Shown: positions 46,648 to 56,291, counted from the stretch's first letter. The stretch: DNA of 64,000 nucleotides from an uncultured Alistipes sp. (GCA_910584485.1 CAJUAV010000012.1:5618-69617); one strand, 5' to 3'. Notes: generated by a model from the letters alone, not told the origin. Made by a program: numbers and translations.

Positions 46648-47364
46648 GTGCGACCGACCCTGATCTGCCACATGATGAGCACCGTCGACGGTCGTCTGCT
46701 GACCGAGCGGTGGAGCGATCCGTTCGACGGCACGCCGAAGGAGAGGCTGTACGAACCCTATTTCGCCCTGCGGCGGGAGCTCAGTTGCAACGCCTCGATC
46801 ATCGGACGGGTGACGATGCAGCGCGATTTCGCGGAGGTGGGCGAGTTTACGGCCGCCGATCCGACGCCCGAGGCGGATCCGCAGCCCTTCGTCGGCGCTT
46901 CGACCGCCGCGTGCGAGCATACCTATATCGTCCTGGATTCGACGGGCCGCTGCCGCTATGCGGACGGTCGGGTCGAGGGGTGCGGCGTGATCGCCGTGCT
47001 CGGACGGCGCGTTGCGGCGGAGTACCTGCGCTTCCTGCGTGAAAAGGGGATTTCGTACCTCTTCGCGGGCGAGGACGGCCGCGACATCGGCGCGGCGCTC
47101 GAAACGCTGCGCGAACGTTTCGGCTACCGGCTGCTGCTGCTCGAGGGCGGCGGTACGGTGAACGGTTCGTTCCTCGAAGCGGGGCTGATCGACGGCTTCA
47201 GCCTGCTGCTCTATCCCGGGATCGACGGCGCGGGCGGCCGTCCTGCCATCGTCGAGTACGTCGGTCCGAATGCCCTGCCCGCCGCGGGCCAGTCGCTCGA
47301 ACTGACCGAGGTGCGCCCGCTCGAACACGGGCTGGTCTGGTTGCGCTATCGGGTGCATCGGTAG
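46648..47364 (+). CDS. RibD C-terminal-type (dihydrofolate reductase fold) reductase
   Basis: This 238-residue protein starts at GTG 46648, three bases after the preceding stop. It has the DHFR-like RibD-C fold: CHMMSTVDGRLL opening, SIIGRVTMQRDF, IVLDSTGRCRY, and LLLEGGGTVNGSFLEAGLID near residue 165-184, the NADPH- and substrate-binding motif. In RibD this domain reduces an aminopyrimidine of riboflavin synthesis. Stand-alone versions are common and usually have unknown substrates. No deaminase domain is attached. Coupling to the propeller gene is by proximity only. Confidence 0.85.
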   Translation: MRPTLICHMMSTVDGRLLTERWSDPFDGTPKERLYEPYFALRRELSCNASIIGRVTMQRDFAEVGEFTAADPTPEADPQPFVGASTAACEHTYIVLDSTGRCRYADGRVEGCGVIAVLGRRVAAEYLRFLREKGISYLFAGEDGRDIGAALETLRERFGYRLLLLEGGGTVNGSFLEAGLIDGFSLLLYPGIDGAGGRPAIVEYVGPNALPAAGQSLELTEVRPLEHGLVWLRYRVHR

Positions 47365-47422
47365 CCGCAAAGAGAGCATCGCGGCGGCATGCCGCAAAGA
47401 CGGATGGCGCGCAGCCATCGGC

Positions 47423-47600
47423 GCGGGCCTCCGAATCTTCGGAGGCCCGCATTTCGTGTGCGCGTCCGCCGCTTGCGTAGAATGCGCTGCCGTTTCCGCT
47501 CGAACAGGCATCGATCGGCGGGCCTCTGCGCACGGAGGCCCGCCGTTTTGGCAGACATGCGGCCGCTCCGCAGCCATCGGCCCGCCCGCGACTCCGCCCG
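47423..47600. repeat. modular intergenic repeat, copy 5
   Basis: It begins with a 13-pair hairpin (gcgggcctccgaa / ttcggaggcccgc, 47423-47450). The GCGGGCCTCTGCGCACGGAGGCCCGC block follows at about 47518-47543, then GTTTTGGCAGACATGCGG and CTCCGCAGCCATCGGCCCG, a variant of the family's CTCCGCAGGCTTCGACCCG block. No gene lies between 47365 and 47662. Confidence 0.8.
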
Positions 47601-47605
47601 TCCGC

Positions 47606-47639
47606 AAAAAAATCCCGCATCCTCCGAAAAGGATGCGGG
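47606..47639 (-). terminator. terminator of the seven-gene surface operon
   Basis: A nine-pair stem (cccgcatcc / ggatgcggg) is followed on the minus strand by A/T and seven T's, right after the last operon stop. Confidence 0.88.
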
Positions 47640-47662
47640 CAGGCAAAAGTCTTGTCGACCTG

Positions 47663-49309
47663 TTATTTCCGCCACTCGTAATCGTAGAGCAGCTCGAAAT
47701 CGTCGAGATACATCACGCTCTTCGTGCTGCCCGTAAAGTAGTCGCCGTAGCGCGACGCCGAGCAGACGATGAACAGATGTGTCGGCACCCGATCCGTGCG
47801 CACGTAGTCGAGTTCGATCACGAACTCCGTCCATTCGGAACGGCTCTCTTTCAGGATCAGTTCGCCGTAGGCCACCACATCTTTGCCGTGCGGATCGAAG
47901 AAGGTGCTTTCGTCGCGCGTATCGACGCAGTAGGGCGATTCGGCCGTGCCGCACTGGCGCCGCACGGGATCGCTCTCCTGGGGGGAGCATTGGCCGTACT
48001 CCTCGGGCGTCCAGGTGCCCAGGGCGATGTAGATCGAGCCGTTGTCGGGATCGCCCGCCTGAATCGAGGTGCCTGCGGGGACCTTGCCGATGCGGTCGAT
48101 CTCGCCGCACGTGTATTTGAGCCAGCCGCGCAGCGCCGTAGGCCGCAGCGCGAAGGGACGCCCGAAGGTCAGGATGCCGTTCGTGCCTGCGTTGCGGACG
48201 TAGTTGCCCACGAAGAGGTTGCCCGCGGCGAATTTGCCGATGCCCACCACGTTGGCGAATTTAGATTCGAGCCGTGCCGAGAGCCGTCCCGTCGAGCCCG
48301 GGCGGATGTCGCTGCTGCCCTCCGTGAGGGTGGCGTTCGCCACGCTGGCGCCCGGGTTGCCCGTGCCCCAGAAACGACCGCTTTCGGCATCGGCCGCAGC
48401 GAAGGGATAGACGATGTCGCGGAGCGTGCACCATTGCTCGAAATCGCTGTTGGGCAGCTGGCGCAACCCTTCGGTCGTCACCTCCGTCACGGCGCTCTCC
48501 TCCTCGCCGCAGTAGGCCTTCACTTCGTAGGAGCTCTCCGCCTCCGTGCGCAGGCAGGCCGTGAAGGTACCGTCCGAAATGCGGACGTCGGGCACCTCCG
48601 TCCACGCCGTGTCGCCCGCCGCGCGGTAGCGGAAGCCCATCTGCTCTCCGCTCGTGCCCGATCCGTAGAGCCATACGACCTGCGACCAGGCATCGGCCCG
48701 CGTCAGCCGCACCGTCTCCTCGGTGGGGATCACGTAGAGCATCCACCGCTCGGAGAAATCGTGGTAGCGGACCGTGACGAAGCGCACGGGGTCGAACGAG
48801 GTGAGCTCCCCGATCGGCGGATCGATCGTCGTGATGTCGCGCGGCCCGAGCTTGAGCGATTTGACCGTCACGTGCCGCAGGTCGGTCGACAGCCCGACGT
48901 AAGCGCGTGCGATGCGGTTTTCGAGGTCGAATTCGGTCGCGCCGATCTGCCCCTCGACCGTAAAGTAGCGCTCGATGTGCTGCTCGGCCGTGATCGTCCA
49001 AAGATAATCCTGGTAGAGCGAAAGGGTGACCGCGAGCGGCTGCCGCAGATCGAAGGTGCCGACGAGCTCCGTCGACGGCTGCGCCTCGGGCGTCAGCTCG
49101 GCGCTCGTGATGCGTACGCGGCTGATGTCGGTCTGTTCGTCGAGCGTCAGCACGACGCGGCGATTCTGCCGATCGATCGAGGCGGTGAAACCCTCGCCCT
49201 CGATCTGCGTGATTTCCAGCTCGACGACGGGGTAGGGGAGGTCGTTCTTGATGCAGGCGGCGGCCGACAGCAGCAGGATGCAGAGCATCGCTCGGATGAA
49301 ACGGTTCAT
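47663..49309 (-). CDS. PCMD-domain lipoprotein
   Basis: This 548-residue protein has a signal peptide with lipobox SAAAC (cysteine near residue 19). The first part (about 25-260) looks like two Ig-like or BIG-type sandwiches. The C-terminal 250 residues resemble the putative carbohydrate metabolism domain (PCMD): LPNSDFEQWCTLRD, WGTGNPG, GNLFVGNYVRNAGTNGILTFGRPF, then YIALGTWTPEEYGQC and FIVCSASRYGDYFTGSTKSVMYLDDFELLYDYEW. PCMD domains adopt jelly-roll folds and are found on Bacteroidales surface proteins. It is the last gene of the operon. Function is unknown; glycan binding is inferred. Confidence 0.82.
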   Translation of the reverse strand: MNRFIRAMLCILLLSAAACIKNDLPYPVVELEITQIEGEGFTASIDRQNRRVVLTLDEQTDISRVRITSAELTPEAQPSTELVGTFDLRQPLAVTLSLYQDYLWTITAEQHIERYFTVEGQIGATEFDLENRIARAYVGLSTDLRHVTVKSLKLGPRDITTIDPPIGELTSFDPVRFVTVRYHDFSERWMLYVIPTEETVRLTRADAWSQVVWLYGSGTSGEQMGFRYRAAGDTAWTEVPDVRISDGTFTACLRTEAESSYEVKAYCGEEESAVTEVTTEGLRQLPNSDFEQWCTLRDIVYPFAAADAESGRFWGTGNPGASVANATLTEGSSDIRPGSTGRLSARLESKFANVVGIGKFAAGNLFVGNYVRNAGTNGILTFGRPFALRPTALRGWLKYTCGEIDRIGKVPAGTSIQAGDPDNGSIYIALGTWTPEEYGQCSPQESDPVRRQCGTAESPYCVDTRDESTFFDPHGKDVVAYGELILKESRSEWTEFVIELDYVRTDRVPTHLFIVCSASRYGDYFTGSTKSVMYLDDFELLYDYEWRK

Positions 49310-49312
49310 GTC

Positions 49313-50485
49313 TTACTCCTTTTTCTTGTCCCAGAGGTGGATGACCATGCCGATGTTGATGTCGGCCAGATTGAGGCGGAAACGCATCTTCGACGCCGTG
49401 CGCGACCCCGTTTTGTTGCCCGCCTCGTCGAACTGGCGCACACGGCCGTACTGGAGGCCTCCGAGGCCGAACGAGAGGGTGCCGCAGACGTTCGGGAAGA
49501 TGTAGACGGCTACGCCCGGGTTGAAGGCGAGTTTGAGTTTCGCGTTCTTGCTGCGCGTGTAGCGGGTTTCGTCGCCCGACTTGTAGGTGAAGCGCGAGGT
49601 TCCCGTGGCGTAGGAGAGGTCCAGCTCTGCGAAGAGGCCGAAACGTCCTTTCGGGTCGAGACCCGCATAGGAGCGGTGGAAGAGGCCGACCGAGAAATCG
49701 CTGCTCGACAGATCCATGTCGGCGATCGAGAACGAAATGTCGTTTTTGTCGCCCAGGTCGAGGCCGAGGTTGCCCAGCGAACCGTCGATTTTGCGGTATC
49801 CGAAACGGATGCCGAAGCAGTTGTTGTCGCGGTAGAAATAGCCGAAGAAGGGCTTCACGGTGGCGATGGTGCCGCTGGCGTTGATGTTGTCCAGCACGAG
49901 CCAGAAATCGGTCTCGTCGCTCGACAGGGTGCCGTACGAGGCGGTGAAGCCCATGATGAGCTCCCCTTTGTAGGCGTATTTGAGCTTGCCGATTTCGCGG
50001 TCCATGCGGCGACGCATCGGCAGAAAGCGCTGGCGCGTGCGGCGGAACTCCTCGTCGGAGGGGATGCCTGCCGTTGCGGCGGGCAGCTCGGCGGCGGCGC
50101 GGGCGATGGCGGCATCGGCGACGCATGCGGCCGTCGGGGCGGGACTTTCGAGGGCCCGCAGGCTGTCGGCGGTCGTGCGCAGGCTGTCCGCGATCGACGC
50201 GAGGCGGTCGGCCGCCGAAAGCAGGCTTTCGACGGCAGCCGTCAGGCCCGCATGTTCGACGGAGTCGGAGCGGGGCGCGTCCGTGGGTTCTGCGGCATAT
50301 CGGCGTGCATGCGTCGGCGCGACGGCGTATCGGTTGGCCTCCGCAGCTTCGGCGCGGGCGGCGCCGTATCGGGTCGTGTCCGCACGCCCGACGGCATGTC
50401 GGCCTGCGGCGGAGCGGTCGATCCGCTGCGCGGCGGCGGGCAGCAGGGCGGCGAGGGCGAAGAGAAGAAGGCAGGATCGTTTCAT
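49313..50485 (-). CDS. predicted outer-membrane beta-barrel protein with low-complexity N-terminus
   Basis: This 390-residue protein has a signal peptide (about 19 residues, ending AAAQ). A disordered Ala/Arg/Thr-rich stretch follows, then a short heptad helix (LLSAADRLASIADSLRTTADSLR, about residues 87-109). From about residue 165 on there are alternating hydrophobic strands such as GELIMGFTASYGTL, PFFGYFYRDNNCFGIRFGYR, GRFGLFAELDLSYATG and MRFRLNLADINIGMVIHLW. Together with the paralogous architecture of the adjacent gene, this suggests an 8-10-strand barrel. I do not recognise a named family. It lies three bases upstream of the PCMD gene. Confidence 0.75.
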   Translation of the reverse strand: MKRSCLLLFALAALLPAAAQRIDRSAAGRHAVGRADTTRYGAARAEAAEANRYAVAPTHARRYAAEPTDAPRSDSVEHAGLTAAVESLLSAADRLASIADSLRTTADSLRALESPAPTAACVADAAIARAAAELPAATAGIPSDEEFRRTRQRFLPMRRRMDREIGKLKYAYKGELIMGFTASYGTLSSDETDFWLVLDNINASGTIATVKPFFGYFYRDNNCFGIRFGYRKIDGSLGNLGLDLGDKNDISFSIADMDLSSSDFSVGLFHRSYAGLDPKGRFGLFAELDLSYATGTSRFTYKSGDETRYTRSKNAKLKLAFNPGVAVYIFPNVCGTLSFGLGGLQYGRVRQFDEAGNKTGSRTASKMRFRLNLADINIGMVIHLWDKKKE

Positions 50486-50495
50486 GACGGCGCGT

Positions 50496-51464
50496 TTAGA
50501 GGTAGAAGGCGATGCCGAGCCCGATGCTGAAGATGTTGACCTTGAAATTCATGTTGCTCGACGTGCGGCGTCCCGTGGTCACCTGGTTGTGCACCTGCTT
50601 GGCGCTGGCGTAGTTCAGACCCATCACGCCCACGCTCACCTCGATCGCCATGTTGTTCGTCGCGAAGGCCACCAGCCCGGGCGTGACGCCGAGCGAGAGC
50701 TTGTATCCCCGCTCGAAGGTTCCCTTCACGGGGCTGTCCATGGCGAATTTGGCCTGCGTGCCGCCCGCGGCGAACTGCATGTCGGTGAAGATCGCGAAAC
50801 GCTTGCTGGCACCCAGCGGAATGTACTGCCGCCAGAAGATCGCCCCCGTGTAGGAGTGTTTCAGGGCGTAGAAATCCTCGATGCCGATGTCGATGCCCGA
50901 CTCTTCGTCGCCTAACTTGACGCGGGCGTTGTCGATGCGCAGCAGCGTGCGGTCGTAGATGAAGCGCAGGCCCAGCGCCATGTTGTCGTGGAGGGCGTAA
51001 GCGATCATCGGGCTGACGCGCAGCGTGTGGCCTTCGGAGTCGATCCCTTCGATGACGAGGAACGAATACCCCTCGTTCGAGTGGGTCGAGTAGGAGGCCG
51101 ACGCACCGAAGATCCACTGCCCCTTCGGGACGAAGAGGGTCGATTGCGAGGTCAGGCCGCGCTCCTGCCGCTTTTGGTTGATCGTCAGCGCAGGGGCTGC
51201 GGCGCTTTTCGACGCGGTTGTGCGCTGCGCGGCAAGCGTACCGGCCATCGCGGCTGCACGAGCCGTTGCGGGCTTGCTGGTTACCACGGTTGCAGGCGTT
51301 GTTGCGGCTGCATCGGTCGTCGCGGGCTCGCCGGTTGCCACGGTCGCACGCGCCGTTGTGGCCGCGCCGACGGCTTCGGTTCCGTCCGCCCCGCGGGGCT
51401 GGGCGAAACCGAAACCGCCGCAGAGCAGCAGGGTAGCCGTAAGGTATGCGGATTTGAAGGTCAT
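50496..51464 (-). CDS. second predicted outer-membrane beta-barrel protein
   Basis: This 322-residue protein has a signal peptide (about 22 residues, ending GFAQ). An Ala/Thr/Val-rich spacer of about 70 residues is followed by LTINQKRQERGLTSQSTLFVPKGQW, and then strands such as WIFGASASYSTHSNEGYSFLVI, LRVSPMIAYALHDNMALGLRFIYDRTLL, FAIFTDMQFAAGGTQ and NFKVNIFSIGLGIAFYL. The closing aromatic-ended strand is typical of outer-membrane insertion. Strand pattern and the TSSNMNFKVNIFSIG end resemble the SKMRFRLNLADINIG end of the neighbouring barrel, so the two are probably paralogs. Ten bases separate them. Confidence 0.78.
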   Translation of the reverse strand: MTFKSAYLTATLLLCGGFGFAQPRGADGTEAVGAATTARATVATGEPATTDAAATTPATVVTSKPATARAAAMAGTLAAQRTTASKSAAAPALTINQKRQERGLTSQSTLFVPKGQWIFGASASYSTHSNEGYSFLVIEGIDSEGHTLRVSPMIAYALHDNMALGLRFIYDRTLLRIDNARVKLGDEESGIDIGIEDFYALKHSYTGAIFWRQYIPLGASKRFAIFTDMQFAAGGTQAKFAMDSPVKGTFERGYKLSLGVTPGLVAFATNNMAIEVSVGVMGLNYASAKQVHNQVTTGRRTSSNMNFKVNIFSIGLGIAFYL

Positions 51465-51472
51465 GCGGTGTG

Positions 51473-53671
51473 TTAATAGACCCACTCGAAATCGTCTACG
51501 TAGAGCGTATTCGAGGTGCAGCCGTTCATGTTGTCGCCGTATTTGCTCGTCGAGCAGGCGATGACGATCGTGTAGTTGCCCGTCGGACGGTTTTCGCGGT
51601 CGTACCAGTGGATCGGAATCGTCTGTTCGACCATCTCCGAACCTGCGGTCGAGCCCGTGATGTCGAGGATGCCGTAGCCCAGGATCTTGCCTTCGCTCAC
51701 GGCGTCGGGGCCGTTGGCAGGGCTCCAGATACCGCTGGGCGATCCGACGCCCGACGTCACGCCGTGGCGGGCGTTCCAGTCGACGACGGCCACGTAGACG
51801 CTCGCGATGTCCTGTGCGCCCTCGGCCAGGGGGCCTGCGTCGGCGCCCGACTTGTTGGCGTTGACCTTGCCGAGCGTGGCGTGGAGCTTGAAGGCGAGCG
51901 CCGCGGGGCGGGCCTGCCAGTCGTAGGGCTGGCCGAAGCCGACCGTGCCGTTCATGCCGCTGCGGGCGAAGGTTCCGAGGAAGAGGTTGCCCGCCGCCAG
52001 CATGCCGACCTGGCTCGCGGCCTGCAATCGGGCGCACTGTGCACCGCCCATGCCTGCGAACGTCGCCGGTTTGCAGAGGTTCGGGGCGAGCGAGCGGATG
52101 TTGCCGCTGCCCCAGCTGGTCGAGTTGGCGTTGCTGTCGCCGAAGCAGGGGATCGTGTCGTCCTCCATGTCGCCGTAGGGCACTGTTTGCGTAGTCGAGG
52201 TGGCGAAACGCCCGACGGCGCCGATTTCGCGGCCGTCGACGACGAGGCGGTATTCGTAGGCCGTGTTGGCCGCGATGCCCGACTTGAGCGTGTAGACGGT
52301 GTGGTTGTTTTCGTTGCGGCTCTCGTTCCAGGTCGGCGTCACGAGGGCCGTGTAGGTAAAGTCGGCCCCCTTTGCGGCGGTGATCGTGGCCCAGTCGGCG
52401 GCACCCTCCTTGCGGTAGCGGATCGCGACGTTCGAAGCCGCGTTGTCGGTGACGACCGCGCGCAGCGTCGCACGGTTGAGCCACAGATCGCAGTCGGCGG
52501 CCGTGACGGCCGAGAGGCCCGTAACTGCTATGCGCGCCTTCTGACGGCCTTCGCCGTCGGCATCCGAAGCCGAGAGGTCGAATTCGTGGATGCCGCCTCC
52601 GAGCTGCCCGATGAAGGCGGCCGAGAGGGTGATGACGCCCGAACTGCCGTCGCCCGATGCGGTGAACGAAAGTCCGTCGGCGGCTACGGGTGCCCCGTCG
52701 GCGAAGAGGGGATAGCTCGTGCCGTTCACGGCGACGGCGACCTGCTTGAGGGTCGAGAGGGCCGCCACGTCGATCTTCAGGTCGGCGCCCGTGTAGCCGA
52801 CGACGCTGCCGATCGAGAAACCCTGCCCCGTGAAGGTGGGCTGGGGGCTGAAGAAGATGTCGCTCGAGAGGATGTCGCCCTCCTCCTCGACTTGCACGTT
52901 GATGCCGGCCAGCGTGCCGTCGGGCGTATTCGAATATTGGAAACGGAGCGAGTAGAGCTTGCCCGGTTCGGGAACGATTTCGCGTCGGCTCGTCGTCGAG
53001 TTGCTCGACACGACCTGGCCGCTCTCGCGCAGCGTGCCGCGGAAACCCCAGCTCAACTTGAGGCTCCCCTCGGGCATGAGGAAGAAGCCCGTGCGGTCGC
53101 GGTCGTAGCGCAGCGTGGGCACGGCGCCGCTCGCGGCGTCGCTGTACGAGAAATCGTCGCTGATGCAGACGAAGGCTTCGTAGCCCTCCTCCATCTTCTC
53201 GGCGATCGTCGCATCGAAGACGACCTTCACGGCGGAGTTGACGATCGGGCATTGCAGCGTCAGCGAACGCGTCTGGTGCGCCTCGATCTGGAACTCTTGC
53301 TCGCCGGCGTAGGTCAGGTGGTCCCACGTGGCGATCGTCTCGTCGCTCGATCGGTAGACCGCCTTGTAGCTCCCTGCGATGAGGTAGAGGAAATCGGGGC
53401 AGGTTTTGGCGGGTTCGTAACGGCGAAGCAGTCCGCCCTCGGCGTTGTAGATGCGCAGGGTGCTGTGTTCGGTCGGGTCGTAGATTTCGCCCTCGCCGTC
53501 GGCGCGACTCGTCCGTCCGATGCCGAGCGTCGCGAGCGCCTCCTCGTCGGGCAGTTCGATGTTCAGGGCGAGGCAGCCCTCTCCCGCGATCGGATCGGTC
53601 TGGTCCTTGCTGCACGACGTCGCGAGGAGCGTCGTGCAGGCGAAGGCCGTTATGCAGAGGATGTGTTTCAT
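51473..53671 (-). CDS. DUF4493-PCMD lipoprotein
   Basis: This 732-residue lipoprotein (lipobox TSC at about residue 20) combines the two domains that typify this locus. The N-terminal 250 residues look like DUF4493: GCLALNIELP, LRIYNAEGGLLRRY, FLYLIAGSYKAVYRSSDE, LQCPIVNSAVKVVFD, RYDRDRTGFFLMPEG and LYSLRFQYSN. One or two Ig-like domains follow. The C-terminus is a PCMD domain (YGDMEDDTIPCFGDSN, WGSGN, AGNLFLGTFARSGMNGTVGFGQPY, VIACSTSKYGDNMNGCTSNTLYVDDFEWVY). It has the same C-terminal architecture as the PCMD protein at 47663. Surface exposure is likely. No enzymatic motif was seen. Confidence 0.85.
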   Translation of the reverse strand: MKHILCITAFACTTLLATSCSKDQTDPIAGEGCLALNIELPDEEALATLGIGRTSRADGEGEIYDPTEHSTLRIYNAEGGLLRRYEPAKTCPDFLYLIAGSYKAVYRSSDETIATWDHLTYAGEQEFQIEAHQTRSLTLQCPIVNSAVKVVFDATIAEKMEEGYEAFVCISDDFSYSDAASGAVPTLRYDRDRTGFFLMPEGSLKLSWGFRGTLRESGQVVSSNSTTSRREIVPEPGKLYSLRFQYSNTPDGTLAGINVQVEEEGDILSSDIFFSPQPTFTGQGFSIGSVVGYTGADLKIDVAALSTLKQVAVAVNGTSYPLFADGAPVAADGLSFTASGDGSSGVITLSAAFIGQLGGGIHEFDLSASDADGEGRQKARIAVTGLSAVTAADCDLWLNRATLRAVVTDNAASNVAIRYRKEGAADWATITAAKGADFTYTALVTPTWNESRNENNHTVYTLKSGIAANTAYEYRLVVDGREIGAVGRFATSTTQTVPYGDMEDDTIPCFGDSNANSTSWGSGNIRSLAPNLCKPATFAGMGGAQCARLQAASQVGMLAAGNLFLGTFARSGMNGTVGFGQPYDWQARPAALAFKLHATLGKVNANKSGADAGPLAEGAQDIASVYVAVVDWNARHGVTSGVGSPSGIWSPANGPDAVSEGKILGYGILDITGSTAGSEMVEQTIPIHWYDRENRPTGNYTIVIACSTSKYGDNMNGCTSNTLYVDDFEWVY

Positions 53672-53689
53672 CGTGTTGTTTTTTTGCGG

Positions 53690-55462
53690 TTATTGATCCT
53701 GACGGACGGTGAGCATGACGGTCTTGACGACGGTGCCTTCGGAGTCGGTGACCGTCAGCTGGAAATCGACGGGACCGCTCTGACCGAGCGCCACCATCAT
53801 GGGCATGAACTGCGAGATGTCGAACGACAGCTCCTTGGCCCCCTGCACGGCATCCTTGGTCTTGAATCCGAGGTTGTTGAGCATGGCATCCATCTTGTCG
53901 TCGGCAGGCCGGATCAGATCCATGTGCGGCGCCAGCCCCAGCAGCACGAGCTCCTCGTCGGAGAGGATGTTGCCGCCCTTGATGTCGACCAGGAAATTGG
54001 TGATGCCCGTCGTGGAGTGGATGTCGATGATGCACTCTTCGACGTCGTTGGCGACGTAGCGCGTGTCGATGTCGCGGCCGCGCCACTCGATCACGGGACC
54101 CGCATCGGAGCCGCCGCTGCGGCGGACGGTGACCGTCAGATCGGTGTACGAGGTGCGGTTTTGCGAGTCGGTGGCGGCCAGGCGCACGACGTGCGTGCCG
54201 GCGAACTCGTAGAGCTTCTTCATGGCGGCCTGCGTGGCGCGGATCGCCTTCGGTGCCGTGCCCGAGACGGTCGTGTAGGCCGCGCCGTCGATCGTGAGCA
54301 CGTCGGTCAGGTCGAAGCGGTTGTCCGTAAGACCCAGCGCATCCACGGCGGCGAGCAGCTGCTCGTTGTCGGATCGGATGGTGGCGGTCACCTTTTCGAC
54401 CGTCGAACCGCTTTGCGGCGTGAAGAGCAGCATGATGCGGTCGGTGCAGAAGCCTTCGTCGTCGAAGCTGCCGCTCGAAATGACGAACGGTTCGGCGATG
54501 TCGTGGTGGTTGTCGAGCGAGGCGACGGGGGCGTCGGGATCGCTCACCTCCTCGTCGGGGATCACCTCCTCGGCGAAATCGTAGGTCGTCGACATGACGT
54601 CGACGTCGATCGGTTCGTCGTCGACCCACGTGTCGACCTGTACCGAGAAGATGACGTTGCCTTCGGTCGAGACATGGATGGCGAAGCGGATCTGGCGCCA
54701 CTGGCCCGCACGGACGTTGTCGATGGTCTGCGTCATGCGGACGGGCTTGTAGACGGGAGCCGAGCCTTCGGGGGCAGTGTTGTAGTTGCCCGTCAGGGTA
54801 ACTACAAGCTGGTTGATCGTCTGAATCGGACGGAAGAAGCCGCGGCGCGTCTCGGTGTGGCCGAAGGTGAGGCTGTTGTCGCCGAGGGCGACCGTCGCCT
54901 GCAGCGGGTTGTCGGTGCTCGTCAGATCGAACGACGACTTGAGCAGATCCGAAAAGTAGATCGAGGTCTTGATGTTGGCCAGCTTGCAGACGATCGTCGG
55001 AGCGGGGGTCTGCGTCTTCTTGATGACGGTGGCGGTGACGCTGCCGCTGTAAGCGGGGCACTCGAAATCGGCGGCGGGCATGTTGTCCGCATCGGGCGAC
55101 TTGGCCGTGATGTTGTACTGGCCCGGGGCGAGGGCGATCGGCTCGGTGCGGCGGCGGATCGCGCCGTAGGTCTCGCGAAGCACCTCTTCGCGCGTCGAGC
55201 TGTTGACGATCGTGACGATGTAGTCATCCGAGGCTTCGACCGTGGCGCGGCTCTGCGCCGTGCGGGTGGCGTTTTTGACCTCGCCCGTGTCGGTGTTGTT
55301 CTCCGAGTCGGCGTTGACGTTGACGTTCATGCCCGAGAGCACGAGGTAGCCGACGTTTTCGTCCTTGCCCTCTCCCTTGTTGAAATCGATGTGCTCCTTG
55401 CTGCACCCTGCCAGCAGGAGGGCGGCGGAGAGGAGGGTTATGAATATTTTGCTGGTTTTCAT
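53690..55462 (-). CDS. DUF4493-type lipoprotein
   Basis: This 590-residue lipoprotein (lipobox LAGC, cysteine about residue 20) starts with a GYLVLSGMNVNV strand and NATRTAQSRA, the basic/threonine segment common before fimbrillin-like or DUF4493 domains. It continues with IALAPGQYNITAKSPDADNMPAADFECPAYSGS, CKLANIKTSIYFSD and GFFRPIQTINQLVVTLTGNY, a fimbrillin/DUF4493 pattern. The C-terminal half is made of repeated sandwich-like segments (VEKVTATIRSDNEQLLAAVDALGL, THVVRLAATDSQNRTSYTDLTVTVRRSGG, VDFQLTVTDSEGTVVKTVMLTVRQDQ). It lacks a PCMD domain. It is third in the operon, between two DUF4493 relatives. Confidence 0.8.
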   Translation of the reverse strand: MKTSKIFITLLSAALLLAGCSKEHIDFNKGEGKDENVGYLVLSGMNVNVNADSENNTDTGEVKNATRTAQSRATVEASDDYIVTIVNSSTREEVLRETYGAIRRRTEPIALAPGQYNITAKSPDADNMPAADFECPAYSGSVTATVIKKTQTPAPTIVCKLANIKTSIYFSDLLKSSFDLTSTDNPLQATVALGDNSLTFGHTETRRGFFRPIQTINQLVVTLTGNYNTAPEGSAPVYKPVRMTQTIDNVRAGQWRQIRFAIHVSTEGNVIFSVQVDTWVDDEPIDVDVMSTTYDFAEEVIPDEEVSDPDAPVASLDNHHDIAEPFVISSGSFDDEGFCTDRIMLLFTPQSGSTVEKVTATIRSDNEQLLAAVDALGLTDNRFDLTDVLTIDGAAYTTVSGTAPKAIRATQAAMKKLYEFAGTHVVRLAATDSQNRTSYTDLTVTVRRSGGSDAGPVIEWRGRDIDTRYVANDVEECIIDIHSTTGITNFLVDIKGGNILSDEELVLLGLAPHMDLIRPADDKMDAMLNNLGFKTKDAVQGAKELSFDISQFMPMMVALGQSGPVDFQLTVTDSEGTVVKTVMLTVRQDQ

Positions 55463-55480
55463 GGTTCTGCGTATTGCGGG

Positions 55481-56260
55481 TTATGCTTCGGGGTTGAGTT
55501 CGATCGTCTGCTCGGGCACCTCGATCATGTCGTCGACCGTACCCAGCGTGATGCGGATCGTTTTGCGGCCCGCCTCCGAGGCGTCGATGCGGATCGTGTG
55601 GAGGGTCGTCGCCTTCGTGACGCCGATTTCGTGTTCGGGGAAGGCGACCGTGACGCCGTTCTGTTTGCGGGCTTTGCCGCGCAGACGGATCTTGGTGCCG
55701 GCCTTGACGTAGATCGTCTGGCCCGACGTGGGGGTGAACAGGAAGCTGTTGTTCGAGGCCGTGGAGACGGTAAATTCGGCCTCCGAATAGTAGAGGTCGA
55801 ACCACTCGGTGGTTTGCAGTCGCAGGGCCGAGTTAATGAGCTTCGGGGCCACGGTGACCGTCTCGGTTTTGCTGGCGCGGATCGTGAAGGCGGCCTCGCC
55901 GCGGAAGCAGTAGGCCGTGGAGCTCTCGGCGGCTTCGGGTTCGCCCAGCTCGAAGACGGCCGTGTAGTTGCCGGCGGCGAGCATGGGCTGGTCGTAGGTC
56001 GAGAACGGCGCGTAGACGAGCGGCGTGCCCGTCTGCGGGGTGATGGTCAGTTTGAAGGTGCCTGCGGCGGGCAGCGGCGAGATGGGCAGCTGCACGCGGC
56101 CCTCTTCGGCGCGGGTCAGGGCCTCGACCGAGAGGTCGGGCTCGCAGACGAAGGCTGCGCGGCCTTCGCCCGCTTCCGTCGTCGCCTCGTCTTTCGAACA
56201 GGCGGCGGGCAGCAGCGACAGCAGCAGGGCGATCGGTGCGATGTAGAACAGTTTTTTCAT
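55481..56260 (-). CDS. short DUF4493-type lipoprotein
   Basis: This 259-residue lipoprotein has lipobox PAAC (cysteine about residue 21). The mature part has the DUF4493 layout without extra modules: RAAFVCEPDLSVEALTRA, TFKLTITPQTG, LAAGNYTAVFELGEPEAAESSTAYCFRGEAAFTIRAS, VTVAPKLINSALRLQTTEWFDLYYSEAEFTV and FLFTPTSGQTIYVKAG. Spacing to both neighbours is short (18 and 31 bases). It resembles the N-terminal third of its two larger downstream relatives, so the three probably arose by duplication. Role unknown. Confidence 0.78.
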   Translation of the reverse strand: MKKLFYIAPIALLLSLLPAACSKDEATTEAGEGRAAFVCEPDLSVEALTRAEEGRVQLPISPLPAAGTFKLTITPQTGTPLVYAPFSTYDQPMLAAGNYTAVFELGEPEAAESSTAYCFRGEAAFTIRASKTETVTVAPKLINSALRLQTTEWFDLYYSEAEFTVSTASNNSFLFTPTSGQTIYVKAGTKIRLRGKARKQNGVTVAFPEHEIGVTKATTLHTIRIDASEAGRKTIRITLGTVDDMIEVPEQTIELNPEA

Positions 56261-56291
56261 GCCGTATCGGTTTGTTTTGATTTGTTTTCGG